The notes under the pieces are model-generated. The model made no database searches. It was not told where the DNA came from and was given only the letters and a program-made list of their open reading frames with translations. From Blakeslea trispora (Eukaryota > Mucoromycota > Mucoromycetes > Mucorales > Choanephoraceae), in assembly GCA_025331445.1 (NCBI GenBank), contig JAIWNE010000017.1, forward strand, positions 124,001 through 188,000: a stretch of DNA of 64,000 bases, written 5' to 3'. The translations under genes were made by a program, and so were the position numbers. Positions 26,376-37,641 of the stretch are shown piece by piece. Every line of letters begins with the position of its first letter. Position 1 is the stretch's first letter.

Positions 26376-27651
26376 TAATTGTATGAATCTACACCAAAAA
26401 ATAAGAACAATGTGCCCTTCTAAAGGTTGTATACCCGGAGTTTAGAAACAAAGAAATAGTAAAAACTGTCACTAGTCCGCTGCAAAAGCGCTTTATACTT
26501 TCTATATATTATCAATGATTGAAGAAACATTCATATTTCTATAGTAAAGCAATTTATTGGAAAAACATAGCACCAAGTAAACGAATGCAGTGACTTATGC
26601 AATTTGAATTTACTTTGGACAGTCTGAAACGCCCTTTAGCTCGCTAATCAATTTAAATGTATAGTTCAAGTGGTCCATTTTGCATAGACAAACTGCTACT
26701 TGATGCTTGAGTCTTTTTTTTTTTTAATAGCCTCAGATATATGAGTTAAATGTACCCCAGAATGTAAATTGTGTTCAGGCTTTGCTTTTCTCTCATTAAC
26801 AGGAAATTAACCCTGGGGAATTTTCTCTCTCGGGTCTGTTGGATTCATGAACAAGTGAGCCTCTTCTAAGATCAAGACGCTTTTGAAAGCGTATCACTTG
26901 CTACAACTACTGCACTCAGGTGCTTGTATTGTTTTGCATAGCAGCTTTCTGTGGTGTACAACTTCAAATTGTACCTTCAAATCATTCATTTTTTTTTTTA
27001 TTTTTACTTCAAGTCTTCTTCACTCTCTATTTTTCTCATAACAAATTGTTGCTTGATTAATGGATGATTTTCTTTAATGAAAGACAAAGCGTCAGACGTT
27101 AGTTGCTTCATACGCAACTCTTTTTTTTTTCGATCTAAGTGACTTTGAGTGATTTGACTACATACTTCAATGATACAGTCCTGTCATATCTCTTTGAAAG
27201 TTGACATTTCTTACCAACAGGCCATGATCTGTAGTGATTCTCCTTTAGCTTTGGCTTTTACTTTATCAAGCTTTCTCTTCATAAGCTTCTAAAGCAAAAT
27301 CATCTAATTCTATATATAGTTGTAAGAGGTACACTCAAGCTTCAAGGATAGCACTCTCTTCATTAAAAAATGACTTGTGATTTTCTTAAGAGTATTTTAC
27401 ATAAATTTGTCTGCTTTCATCTTCATATGTTCATGGATCATTGATATCAACCTTCTGCTACTAATTAGTGTCAAATTTTTTCTGTTTGATTGATTGTGTT
27501 AGTCATTGCATGAAGGCAAATTTCAAAATACTTATTTCTGTGCTTACTTAAAAAAAAAAGGGCCTTGAAAATCCGTTTGCGTTTAAAAAACTCCCCCTAT
27601 TTCTCTTTTTTTTTCTTTTTTTCTTTCGTGTGCATAAAAATAAAGAAAAAA
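26376..27651. other. Shared promoter region of divergent URI1 and MBP1-like genes
   Basis: No coding region. It includes a perfect inverted repeat ACGCTTT-TG-AAAGCGT near 26878-26893, and the T-rich leader of the MBP1-like gene in the last 60 bp. Confidence 0.5.
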
Positions 27652-29806
27652 ATGGTGGAAGGAAATATCTATACTGCTGTCTATTCAAGCGTGCCAGTCT
27701 TTGAGATGATCGTGAAAGGTATTGCTGTCATGCGAAGACGCACCGATGATTACATGAATGCTACTCAGATACTCAAAGTGGCCAATATTGAAAAGGGAAA
27801 GCGTACCAAAATACTTGAAAAAGAAGTATTGGTGGGTGAGCATGAAAAAGTACAAGGTGGCTATGGCAAATATCAAGGTACTTGGTAAGTTGACTGTCTT
27901 CTTTTTCTTTAAATGTCAACAATAACCATGGGAAGACTCATACCAAACAAAAAGGATTCCTTTCAAAAAGAGTAGAGAGTTAGCAGAACGATATGGTGTT
28001 GCCTCTTTGTTATCACCTTTGTTTGATTTCGAGTTGATGAAAGCACCTATGGAAGAGGATAATACAAAACACAAGGAACAGCAAGAAAGCATAAAGACGG
28101 AAACCTCTCAACAATCTAATCTATCTCCTCCAACTGTTGCTGAAAGACCTTCTAAAAAGGTCAAGACAGGCTCACCTGCATCGGAAGGAACTAAAGAACC
28201 AGCAAAAGAACAGAAAGAGAGGCACGAGATATCGGATTCATTTGCAACAGCTACGGAACATAACCGAAGTGTATTGATGTCCATTTTCTTGTCAGATAAG
28301 CCTGATCAGATCCGTGATTTTCTCGAACAACCAAACACGAAAGAGAACTTTGTTGTTGACATGATAATTGACGAACAAGGCAACACGGCTCTTCATTGGG
28401 CTACTTCATTAGCACGTATCAATACAGTTGAATTGTTGGTAGAAAAGGGAGCTAATATCGCCTGTACAAATTATGCAGGCGAAACACCTCTGATGCGCAG
28501 TGTGATGGTGACCAACAATTTTGATACAAAAAGTTTTCCTCGCGTTTTTGAACTACTCAAATCAACAGTTTCTCTGACAGATCACAAGAAACGAACTGTA
28601 CTTCACCATGCAGCATTAACTGGCAGCATCCAAGGACGTACTGAGGCAGCTACTTATTTTATTCAATATTTGGTATCCACAGATGAATGTAAACCTATTT
28701 TGGATGTACAAGACTCACTAGGCGATACTGCTCTTGCCATTGCAGCTCGTTTGGAATCTACCTCATTAGCTGATGCATTGATTAAGGCAGGAGCTACCCA
28801 ACATACCCAAAATCATGCTGGTTTGGATATACAAGACTATCAAGCGAGATTACCTGAGGTATGTAGGATAGGAAGGAGGGTATTTATAAAATCATAGAGA
28901 GGGAGAGAGATTGTTGATGATTTTTTCTTTTCTTTTTCAAGGATACACATATGGAAGAAGCTTCAAATGCTTCTCAACGTGTCTTTTCAAATACATCCTT
29001 GTATTCCAAAAAACCATATGCTCCTAGTCAACGAGGCAAAGAGATTGTAGCTAGTAAGTGATTCGTATAGAAATGACGCAATGCCACTCAACAATACAAT
29101 AGCTGTGCAAAAGATTGTAGATGCATTGGATGAAGAGTATGGCAGTCAACTAACAGCAAAGGAACAAGAGCTTCAAACAGTTCAAGAAGAATTGACAACA
29201 GTCAGCCAAGAGCTAGAGAAGACACGAAAGAACCTTGAGGAACGTCAGACCCAATCACAACAACTATCAGAGGCACAGCAAAAGACGCACTATCTGGAGA
29301 ATACACTTCAAACAGGCTGGCAACGATTAGAGAGCTTAATGCAGGCATCAGGCAAGCCTATGCTGACTCAACAAGACCTGGAACAGTTTGATGAACAAGA
29401 AGAAAGTGCTTTTAGTATACCTGACTTGGCTACACTTATACCAGAGGATAAGGATGAAGAGGAAAAGAAACGCTTGTTGGATCAGCACATTCAACATGCT
29501 CGTGCCAAAGTGAAAGCCTATGAGGCAAATAACAGAAAGCTAGATCAAGAGATTGCAGAACTGGAGTACCAATATACAGAAAAGGAAATGCAATGCAAAC
29601 GATTGATTGCTGCCTGCTGTAACCTTCCAATTGATAAGATTGATGATTTAGTGGAGCCATTGACATTGGCTATTGAAAGTGATCCTCCAGATCTTGATTT
29701 GGCCCGTGTTATTGGATTTATGGATAAGATCAGAAGACAAGGTGCCTTTACTGAGCCTCCTGTAGTACTCAACAGTCCTAATTATCCAAAATCCACATCA
29801 CATTAA
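27652..29806 (+). CDS. MBP1: APSES/ankyrin cell-cycle transcription factor, MBP1 (MBF/SBF) type
   Basis: Four exons: 27652-27884, 27955-28858, 28942-29053, 29103-29806, giving 650 residues. Residues 5-100 are an APSES (KilA-N-type) DNA-binding domain: [44 protein letters not shown] and [13 protein letters not shown], the last crossing an intron. A polar linker with a basic KKVKTG motif follows. Ankyrin repeats lie at about 210-370 ([52 protein letters not shown]). The C-terminal 240 residues start with a long Gln/Glu coiled coil. This is the architecture of Mbp1/Swi4/Res1, which bind MCB/SCB boxes and drive G1/S genes; Swi6-like partners lack the APSES domain. The start is the first ATG after a T-rich leader. 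Confidence 0.92.
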
Positions 29807-30190
29807 ATCAAAGCTGAAATAAATGAATATATGTATAAAAAAGATAGCTGCTTTTTACATGCAACCTTATATGATAATCAACACAATGAATACGTTTATA
29901 GAGACTGAGGGGTGAAATGTTCGATTTCCTTTTTGTTACTGATAAAACGTTTTGTCCACTTAGTAAGTATTTAATAGCTCTTCTCTTAAATTCAACTTTC
30001 GAATGCTCTTTTATTCCTTTTTTAAATTGTTTACCTTCCTAAAGTTTTTTTCCTCAAATATAACAATAGAAAACGAAAAACAAGCAAGCTGTCGAAATTT
30101 GAAGGATGCAATATTAAAATTTTAATTTATCAGCTTTCCTCCTTCTAATAATAATTATTAGTGACGTATGACTCCGGGTGAGCGGCAAAA
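29807..30190. other. Intergenic with small palindromes
   Basis: No gene. A perfect 17-bp palindrome at 30145-30161 (8-bp arms CTAATAAT / ATTATTAG around one A) is followed by TGACGTA at 30163, an ATF/CREB-like site. These lie about 90-105 bp upstream of the initiator tRNA. Confidence 0.4.
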
Positions 30191-30213
30191 GTCCGGACCG
30201 GAATGTTTATATA
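30191..30213 (+). promoter_or_regulatory. Possible upstream element of tRNA-iMet
   Basis: GTCCGG at 30191-30196, within the near-palindrome TCCGGACCGGA, is followed by TTTATATA at 30206-30213, about 37-60 bp before the tRNA. The layout resembles that upstream of tRNA-Lys at 22.9 kb. Confidence 0.35.
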
Positions 30214-30250
30214 AGTTAATATGTGTACATTATTTAAAAAAAACATCAGA

Positions 30251-30322
30251 AGCATCTTGGCGCAGCAGGAAGCGCGCAGGGCTCATAACCCTGAGGTCCT
30301 CCGATCGAAACGGAGAGATGCT
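30251..30322 (+). tRNA. Initiator tRNA-Met (anticodon CAT)
   Basis: A 72-nt cloverleaf: acceptor AGCATCT with AGATGCT, anticodon arm CAGGG-CTCATAA-CCCTG, T arm CTCCG-ATCGAAA-CGGAG. Three features mark it as initiator rather than elongator: the terminal A1-T72 pair, the three G-C pairs (GGG/CCC) next to the anticodon loop, and a T-loop with A54 (ATCGAAA) instead of TTC. A run of T at about 30337 is a likely RNA polymerase III terminator. No intron. Confidence 0.95.
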
Positions 30323-31527
30323 AACTTATTTCGAATTTTTTTTTTATAATTCGTGTATTGTTTAAAGACTTTTTCCTCATCTTGCAGCTTTTTGGTTGAA
30401 TTTCTTTTGTACGACTTTTTAGATTTATCAGATAGTGTTGTTACAGTGTTACAGGACAAAGGATAGTTCTTGCAGTAACTTGAGAAAGAGAACAAATAAA
30501 TATAACAGAGCAATCAGGCAGCAAAGCTATAAGTAATGAGCACCAGGTTTCAAGTCGTCCGACTAGAGATATAAGTAAAGTAAAGAGAGATAGAGTAATA
30601 TAAAAGAAGAGATGTAATAAATGAATACAATGATCTGTAATAAGTATCAAGGGAACTAATAACAATACGTGGACTTAGGTAGTGAATATGACAAACTACA
30701 ACCAAGCGTAAAGTAAATAAGAGAGACAATAGTTAAGTTTATTAATAAGAGAAGATTAAAGAGTTTATATACTATTCTAAAAGAAGTCATGTTGGACTTG
30801 CAAACTAATAATTTAAACAGTCAAGTTAATGAGTCATCATGTATGAATTATTAATACATGTCTAAAAGTTCTATTCATTATGACATGGAAAGTCAGAGAA
30901 GGATTCAAATAAAGTTGTTGTGTAATAAGAGATCAAGAGGAGCTGTCAAATGAGTAAAATACCAAATAAGAAATACAGAGTTGGATTCAAAGCAGCGAAA
31001 AGAAGTCAGAAAATAAACGAGTGCTAGGATAATTCCTTTATGTAACAGTATCAGGGGCCAAATTGCTGTTTTACAGTAGCTGGATCATTGAGTAGATCAA
31101 TATGACAGAGCAAAGAAAGAAACTTTATATCCCTTGAGCACCAGGGTTTCAGCCGACTGAGTGTACTAAGAGAAAGAGAAAATAGATATAAATGTATCAT
31201 TAAAGATTAAAGTAATTTCAAAGTAAATAGAACTAGAAAGGAGTGTGCCAAGATACAGCAAACTAAAGTAACTTAATAGAACTTATACAACAGCTAAATA
31301 GAGAACGTAAGTCAAAGTTAGTTTTGATATGAGATGTTAAAAGTAATAGAAGCAATGAGATGACAAAAGTTACTAGACAGATACAAGTAAAGTTCTATTA
31401 TAAAAAAATATATGTTTCTAGATGATATTCTAGGCCAATGTCCCAATCATTTCTGAAAATAGTGTATTTAGCAAAATAATAATAAAAGAATGGTATGCTT
31501 TGCAAAACATAAAAGCATGCCATTTTT
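30323..31527. repeat. Purine-rich non-coding stretch with a diverged direct duplication
   Basis: The plus strand is rich in AGTAAAG, AGAGA and AATAGA words. A segment near 30539-30590 (gagcaccaggtttcaag, then ccgactagag and a run of GA) recurs about 600 bp later near 31137-31185 (gagcaccagggtttcag, then ccgactgag and GA-rich sequence). No open frame is supported. Confidence 0.35.
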
Positions 31528-33082
31528 CTACACCCATTCAGTCACATCTTTCTCTTTCCATGTATTGGTGTTGTAACATATAAGTAATCGACCTTCGTCA
31601 GTTAATTTAATGAGTCCCTTTGCATGATAACCTGTCTCGCCGCGAAAAACCTTTTCAGCTCTCAACCGAACGCTACGAAGCTCCTGAGCTAGCCTTAGAC
31701 GATCTAATGCGTCTTTTTCTCTCATTGTCTGTTCTTCGATTATTGCAGTAGGTGTGTTGGACCAAGTTTTTGTACTTGATTCATATTCTTTCACTGTTTG
31801 CCAGTAATGCTGAATCCGAGCATCATTGGCTGGAGCAGGATATTGACCGGCTATAGGTTTTCTTTTTGCTTCAATGTCATCCATTGAAGGCTTGTCTTTG
31901 TTGCCAGAAGCGATAATAGGCAGACAGTCCTCATCTATATAATTCTGGAGCTCATCTATTGTCTTTGTAAATATAATCTTGCTTGCAACTACAGGATCTA
32001 ATATGGGTGTCACCAAGTTCCATGCTGGCCATGTAACGTTAGTACTTTTGCTTTATTTTATTAATTTGTTTTTTAAAGTCTACCTTTTGAGAAAACCCAA
32101 GGGGCTTTGTGTACACAACACATACCAAGTGTTTCAGGATAATAAGCCTGAAAACATCCAACAAGAAACTTGATTGCTTCAAAATCCTAAAAAGAAAAAT
32201 ATCGTTTCTTCATCAGCCATCAGTTTTAAAAAGAAAAAGGAATTAAGCGTACCATATTGGATAATGTAAAATTCTCAAGGTTGAACACAATACAAACAGC
32301 ATCCATGGGATAATCCGATACAATACGTGATGTTTCCATGATATGAATCGTCATCAACTTGATGGCTTCCAACGATTGATTATCTTTATTGTGTACCTGA
32401 ACATTGACAAAGCTTTTTCATTGTATGAACATATATACAACAAATCCCTTATTTCTTACTTTTATGTAACTTACCACACACCTCGACCCTTCTTATCCGG
32501 ACCACCTAATGTAACTATTTTGCGATCTAATTGAGCTTTAACAGCCATGCCCAATCCCTCTTTTGCACTTTCCAAGGTATCAACTAGTCCTGTCTCTCCT
32601 AAAGCAACAATTTCATTTATTCTTGCATAAATACGCCATCGCAAAGTATTCATCAACATGAAATAGGCGGCATTTGTGTCCCATCGACGAGCACGAAGAT
32701 ATCTAAGAAGAATGGCATCTGGGTTACTGGTGGCCACAAGACCCCAAAACGATTCTCTTAAAAGTGCTCCTGGGATCATAGGTATCGCCTTTTCTAATGG
32801 CCATTCCATCCAACGAGGATCTGATGTTGCTCCCAAAAAATATTCTCGTGCAGGCTCTTCTTTTTTGGATGATAAGCTAAAGATGCTTCCGCTCTTCTTG
32901 GGTTTTATCTCTTGGTCGGTTTCTGTCTTTGGTTGTATTTCTTCCCCAGATTGCTCGAATAAAGGAAGGATACGGGCCCATAAATCCTTCAGGTTTTGTG
33001 TTTGTTCGACATTGAGGTTGCCTGGATGACCACTTTTGCGTCCTTCAAGAGAAAGTTTGGTTGGAAAGGAGACGGTTGGCAT
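31528..33082 (-). CDS. SEC14-like phosphatidylinositol-transfer protein (CRAL-TRIO)
   Basis: Four exons: 32475-33082, 32253-32412, 32084-32186, 31528-32024, giving 455 residues. The CRAL-TRIO N-terminal part contains SNPDAILLRYLRARRWD. The lipid-binding domain runs across three introns with KGRGVCFVNVQVHN, MDAVCIVFNLENFTLSNMD, FLVGCFQAYYPETLG and VHKAPWVFSKAWNLV, then LDPVVASKIIFTK. This is the fungal Csr1/Pdr16-type branch of Sec14 homologues, which exchange phosphatidylinositol with other lipids on membranes. A polar C-terminal tail of about 110 residues (KRKPIAGQYPAPANDARI) follows. The frame is open another 97 codons upstream of the chosen ATG, with another ATG at 33290; I prefer 33082 because the extension is hydrophobic and reads across a promoter-like G/A-rich tract. 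Confidence 0.88.
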
Positions 33083-33852
33083 TTGAATTTGAAAACAAAC
33101 AAGGAAAAAAAAAAAGAGAGAGAGGGGGAACAAAAAGATGAATCCAATATAAATTAACCATGAGCTGAGTTTGGCGATTTCTGTCAAAGGTAAGATGATG
33201 ATTGGATGAGCAAAATAATGCATTTCGTGCCTGGCTTCCAAGAAAGCCTTGAGTAACACCCCATTTAGAAATACATGTATGTGCTTCATTCCGATGCTTG
33301 TAGTAGACCAATAAAAGCTGGTATGTGTCGGCCTTGTATGATATATATTTATGGTTTGTGAATCCTGCAGCTCATTCAAATGTTACATGTTACAAAAATA
33401 CTAAAGTTTGCTCAGTGTTATTAGTTATGTGAATGATACTAGTAGTCATTCATTGGAGGGAATCTTTTAGTTTGTACAACCCAAAAGATGAGATTAAGTA
33501 AGTATATCAGATGATTGCTCAGAGTCAATTCATCGATAAGATAGAAAGAACGCTCGGGTTGAATTGGATGAGAAATGTAGACTATGTTAATCTTCAATGC
33601 ATCATCTTGAAATAAGTTTGTGATTAACAAATAGAGTCTGATGCAACAGACGATGAAGCGCTTATTTGATTACAGTCAAGAACAAAGGCCCAAAAAATAA
33701 AGAAAAACTAAATCCAACAGAAACGATCTTCCAAACGGATGGTTTATATTTTGAATTTAAAGGCTGACAATGCTTACTAGCCAAGAAACCATACAATGAT
33801 ATGGAATATAGTCTAATGATCTAAATGCACCGAAAAAAATAAGCATGAGCAA
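33083..33852. other. Intergenic
   Basis: SEC14-like leader and 3' flank of the RPAP3-like gene. Nothing else is recognised. Confidence 0.5.
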
Positions 33853-35502
33853 TTAGATATGTATATCGTACACTTTAGCAAGTTTCGATAATTTTTCTTG
33901 GGTTATTGATTCGCCACAATGATGTTTCATTAAATTGAAGAGACTTTGTAGAACTATTACATGTTTGAAAAAAAAAAAGAGAACGATTAGAAAGTTTATA
34001 TAAAAAGAATTTGCAATTCACTTTACCTCGTTGTCGCTTTTTATCCAAAAACATAATCAACATGTCTAGTCTCTTCACCTGAGAAAGTCCTTGCATAACC
34101 TCGAATATCTCTTGAGGTGACTTTTCTTTACTGTATTTGGCTTCTAGCAAATCAATCATCTTTTCAAATTGGCCTGACTCTAATGAAGATTTAAAGAGAT
34201 TTGCATATGAAGAAGGTGGGATACACTAGTTTGAGGGTATTAAATGATGATAAAATACATCTTGTTCTTTAAATCTATTCCCTTACTTGAAAGTATTGGT
34301 ATAATATGTCATCACCCCTTGCTTTATATGTCTTCCAATCTCGCTCAAACTCATAATTAGTTCGAGGTGTTGTGAACTTCAAAGGGAGTGTAGCCTTAGG
34401 TAATGCATCTGGTTTTGATAGTTTTTCGGAAGTTAGTGCAGCTTCCGCTTTCACAGGTTCTGCTTTCTCTGCTTTCACGGGCTCCTTATTAGTAGGTGGT
34501 TTGGAAGGTGTGATGGGTGTGACTTTGGCAGGTCCCTTAGGGCCTACGTAAGCTGCATCAATAACATGAACAGGCAACCGAACTTTCTGTTTTTCATCTA
34601 CTGATAGTGTCTTATTTTTTGTTACTGATGACTTCGGTGTTGGCTTGGGAAGTTTCTTTAATTCGTCCAGAATAGATGTGTTGTTTGGCTCAATCATTAA
34701 AGCATGCTCCAGATCTAGTCCCATTGAAGATGATTTAGTCTATCCGGACTACTTAATTATTATGCTATAACTTACCTTTTCTTGATTCAGCTATCCTTCC
34801 TAACCCTTTAAGTGCAATCGCTCTTCTCCACAATGCCTTTACATTTTTAGGTTGAAGCAAAAGGCCCTGAGTACAATCTTTCTCTGCTTCTAAAAAACTA
34901 GTGTAGCAAATAGAAAGTTAGCTCTGTTCTTTTCTCGTTAGTCTTGTTTTACCTGTTTGTTTTTAAGTAAGCCATGGCACGATTGACAAAATAGACAGGT
35001 ACTGTTGGATTCAATTCGATAGCTCGTCCATAATGTCTAATAGCATTCTGATAATCATTCTTGACAAAATACTTATTACCCTAAGAATAAAAATATGGAT
35101 AAGAAAAAGCTTTTTTTTTTTGTAAGCAAACCATCTTTACCTCTGCCTTTTCAGCCTCTGCTTTTTCGGAAATTGATGGTGGTTTCGAGACGGGTGTGCT
35201 GACAGACTGGTATGTGATGAGTTATACAAGGACTTGAAATGACTGTTAATATACCTTCTTAGAATCAAGTAAGGCTAACCCTATAGGCTTTACAGTGTCC
35301 ACATTGATTTCAATGGATGGTCTAATGGGAGGCAAACTCTATAACATTTAGTGAGTTTATTTTCCCTTTTTTTTGTATTGACGAGTCTTACTTGATCGTG
35401 AACTGGTTTTCTTCCAGAAACAATTTGATCTTTGGCATCAATGTCCTTTTGCCATTTGGCAATGTCCTGCCAAAGAAGGTTGAATTTGTCTGCTTTAGAC
35501 AT
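33853..35502 (-). CDS. RPAP3: RPAP3-like TPR co-chaperone (R2TP complex)
   Basis: Eight exons: 35392-35502, 35255-35338, 35141-35206, 34953-35080, 34776-34897, 34287-34714, 34027-34225, 33853-33953, giving 412 residues. The N-terminus (LLWQDIAKWQKDIDAKDQ) matches the short helix that opens RPAP3. Then come TPR repeats: GNKYFVKNDYQNAIRHYGRA, NRAMAYLKTNSFLEAEKDC, ALWRRAIALKGLGRIAESR. A Lys/Pro-rich linker follows, and then an RPAP3 C-terminal domain (SSYANLFKSSLESGQFEKMI, GLSQVKRLDMLIMFLDKK, LQSLFNLMKHH). RPAP3 (yeast Tah1 is a short form) brings Hsp70/Hsp90 to the RUVBL/PIH complex to assemble RNA polymerases, snoRNPs and PIKKs. It has one TPR array rather than the two of animals. URI1, a partner, is in the same window. 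Confidence 0.9.
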
Positions 35503-36024
35503 GAGTTGAAACAGAACAAGTTAAAATAAGCCACTATAGACTTTGAGTATACTTTTTTTTTTTAAAAAAAAAAAACTGACTCTGAATGAGGAGTTTCCTT
35601 TTGCATAAAGTCAAATCAATAGCTGCTGTAGTACTGTATGAAATTTAATGGGTGAAGTTAGAGTAAGTATGACCGAGAATGATGCACTATGAGTAAATAA
35701 AGTTTCTCAAAAAAAAGAAATAAAGGACACTTAAGCCCACCTTCATATAATGAAGCATACGGCCCCTTTGTTCTCTCTTTATTGATTTACTTGGAATATC
35801 TCTCGCTTATCCTATCTTACAGACATTACTCCTTTTTCGTTATTCAATAAAACTATATCCGATAAAGTCATGGATGTGTGGTAAGCAGATCAAGTTTATT
35901 TGGCTTAGAATTTTGCACGAATTGAACCAAATTGGCTTCAACACGCTTAATGATAAAAATAAGGTGATATAGATATAAATAAAATATTGCGGGTGTATAT
36001 GGTGTGTGGGGAATTTTACGGAAT
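35503..36024. other. Intergenic
   Basis: RPAP3-like promoter with an A/T run (T10 then A12 near 35551-35575, a perfect hairpin former) and the 3' flank of the GDP-mannose pyrophosphorylase gene. No gene. Confidence 0.5.
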
Positions 36025-37285
36025 TTACATGATGATTTGAGGTTCAGTAATGTTGGAGGAAATGCCTTTGTGAGGTAAAATCGAACCACCATTGATATAG
36101 ATTTCATCGTTAACAGTGACATCATCACCCAAGACAGAACAGCCTTCAATACGAGACCAGCGACCGACAGTAGAATGCCATCCAATGATACTCGAATTAA
36201 CCCAAGCGAAATCCTTGACTTGAACACCTTCCAAAACAACACAGCGTTGAAGACGAACACCATCACCCACAATCACATTGGGACCAATGACTACGTTAGG
36301 ACCAATACGGCAATCTTTACCAATCTTCGCAGTAGAATGAACCATCACATTACCCTTGTGAATATAATCTACTTGAGGGTTGACAAGTTCCTCTGGCTTC
36401 TTCTTGCTCAAGTGTGATAGGTAAAGACAAGTGCCTGTCAAGAAATCCTTGGGCTGACCAACATCCATCCAGAAACCCTCAAGATCGAATGTATGTAATT
36501 GACCAGCTTCAGCAATGAAAGGGAAGACTTCCTTTTCAATGGAAGTAGGCTTCAACTAGAAGACAATTCAGTTCAGGCTCTCTAAAATATAACAAATAAC
36601 TTACCTCAATGCGGTCCAGGACAGAGGGATTCAGGATGTACATACCAGCATTAATTTTGTTCGAAATAAATTCCTTTGGTTTCTCAACAAACCGTTCAAT
36701 AGCAGAAGATCCGGATCGGTTGACAACAACACCATACTTGGAGGGATCGTCTACTTTGGTGACTGTAATGGTGCCTTCACAGCCATGCGACTGGTGAAAG
36801 TCTCTCAATTGTTCAAAAGGATAATCACAGATCACATCACTGTTCAACACAAAAAAGGGAGATTCATCTTTGGCAAGGATGTCTCGAGCAAGAGCAAGAG
36901 GACCCGCTGTTCCTAAAGGTTCAGTCTCCACAGAGAAAGTGATCTTGACGTTATAGATGGCTTCATATTCTTTAAGGGCAGCTACCATGATTTCAGGTCG
37001 GTAATTGACAGCCAACACAATATCCGTTACACCAGCCTAAAAAATGACATCAATTTCATTCAGGGTCTCATGTTATTTATTCAACTTTACCTTGGCTAGA
37101 TTTTCGATTTGATGAAGAATCATAGGCTTATTGGCAAATTCAACAAGAGGCTTGGGAAGAGTCAATGTAAGAGGTCTAAGACGGGTACCGAAACCTAGCC
37201 AAAAAAAAGAAAAGAAAGGGGTTCATGTTTTGTTTGATTCCATTTCTATTTCGCCTTTACCGCCAACAAGAATAAGTGCTTTCAT
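36025..37285 (-). CDS. PSA1: Mannose-1-phosphate guanylyltransferase (GDP-mannose pyrophosphorylase)
   Basis: Four exons: 37261-37285 (25 bp), 37091-37194, 36605-37036, 36025-36555, giving 363 residues, the usual size (yeast Psa1/Vig9 361). The enzyme makes GDP-mannose from GTP and mannose-1-phosphate in the cytosol, feeding N- and O-glycans, GPI anchors and wall mannans. The nucleotidyltransferase domain starts [18 protein letters not shown] with KPL as the catalytic signature, the first intron splitting the G-G-F. Other landmarks are [15 protein letters not shown] (metal-binding Asp), [18 protein letters not shown] and [14 protein letters not shown]. The C-terminal third is a left-handed beta helix of hexapeptide repeats ([17 protein letters not shown]). 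It lies between the RPAP3-like gene and the GPI-protein gene on the same strand. Confidence 0.97.
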
Positions 37286-37641
37286 ATTAGTAAGACTATA
37301 GAAGAATAAGAGAAAAGAGATGAAGGAGAGAAAGAGAAAACGATGGATATTTATATTAAAAAAAAAAGGCTGGAATTTCAGCTTTTGTGTTACTTGCAGT
37401 GTAGATCCCCTTATTCATACTATTTGGTATTTTCAAATCAACCGAGAAAATCAGGTTCGAATTGTTAAAATAAAAGCGTACAAGTACATTTCTGAAGTCA
37501 TAAAAAGTGTTGTCCATTCCCGGCTATTTGCCAATCATTTTAGCCCTTTGTTGAAACTTTAACCATGAATGCCTCATAACATATTCAATAAAACATTGCA
37601 ACCAAAAACAACAAGAATTCATTTTAATCATAAATAATAAA
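37286..37641. other. Intergenic
   Basis: Leader of the GDP-mannose pyrophosphorylase gene and 3' flank of the next gene; nothing else recognised. Confidence 0.5.

Noticed and set aside
27652..29806. Swi6-type co-regulator
   Set aside because: A full APSES DNA-binding domain with the YMNATQI signature is present, so it is the DNA-binding (Mbp1/Swi4) type.
30251..30322. Elongator tRNA-Met
   Set aside because: A1-T72 pair, GGG/CCC anticodon stem and A54 T-loop identify the initiator.
33083..33379. 97-residue N-terminal extension of the SEC14-like protein
   Set aside because: In frame but hydrophobic and crossing a G/A-rich leader; the shorter start fits the family.
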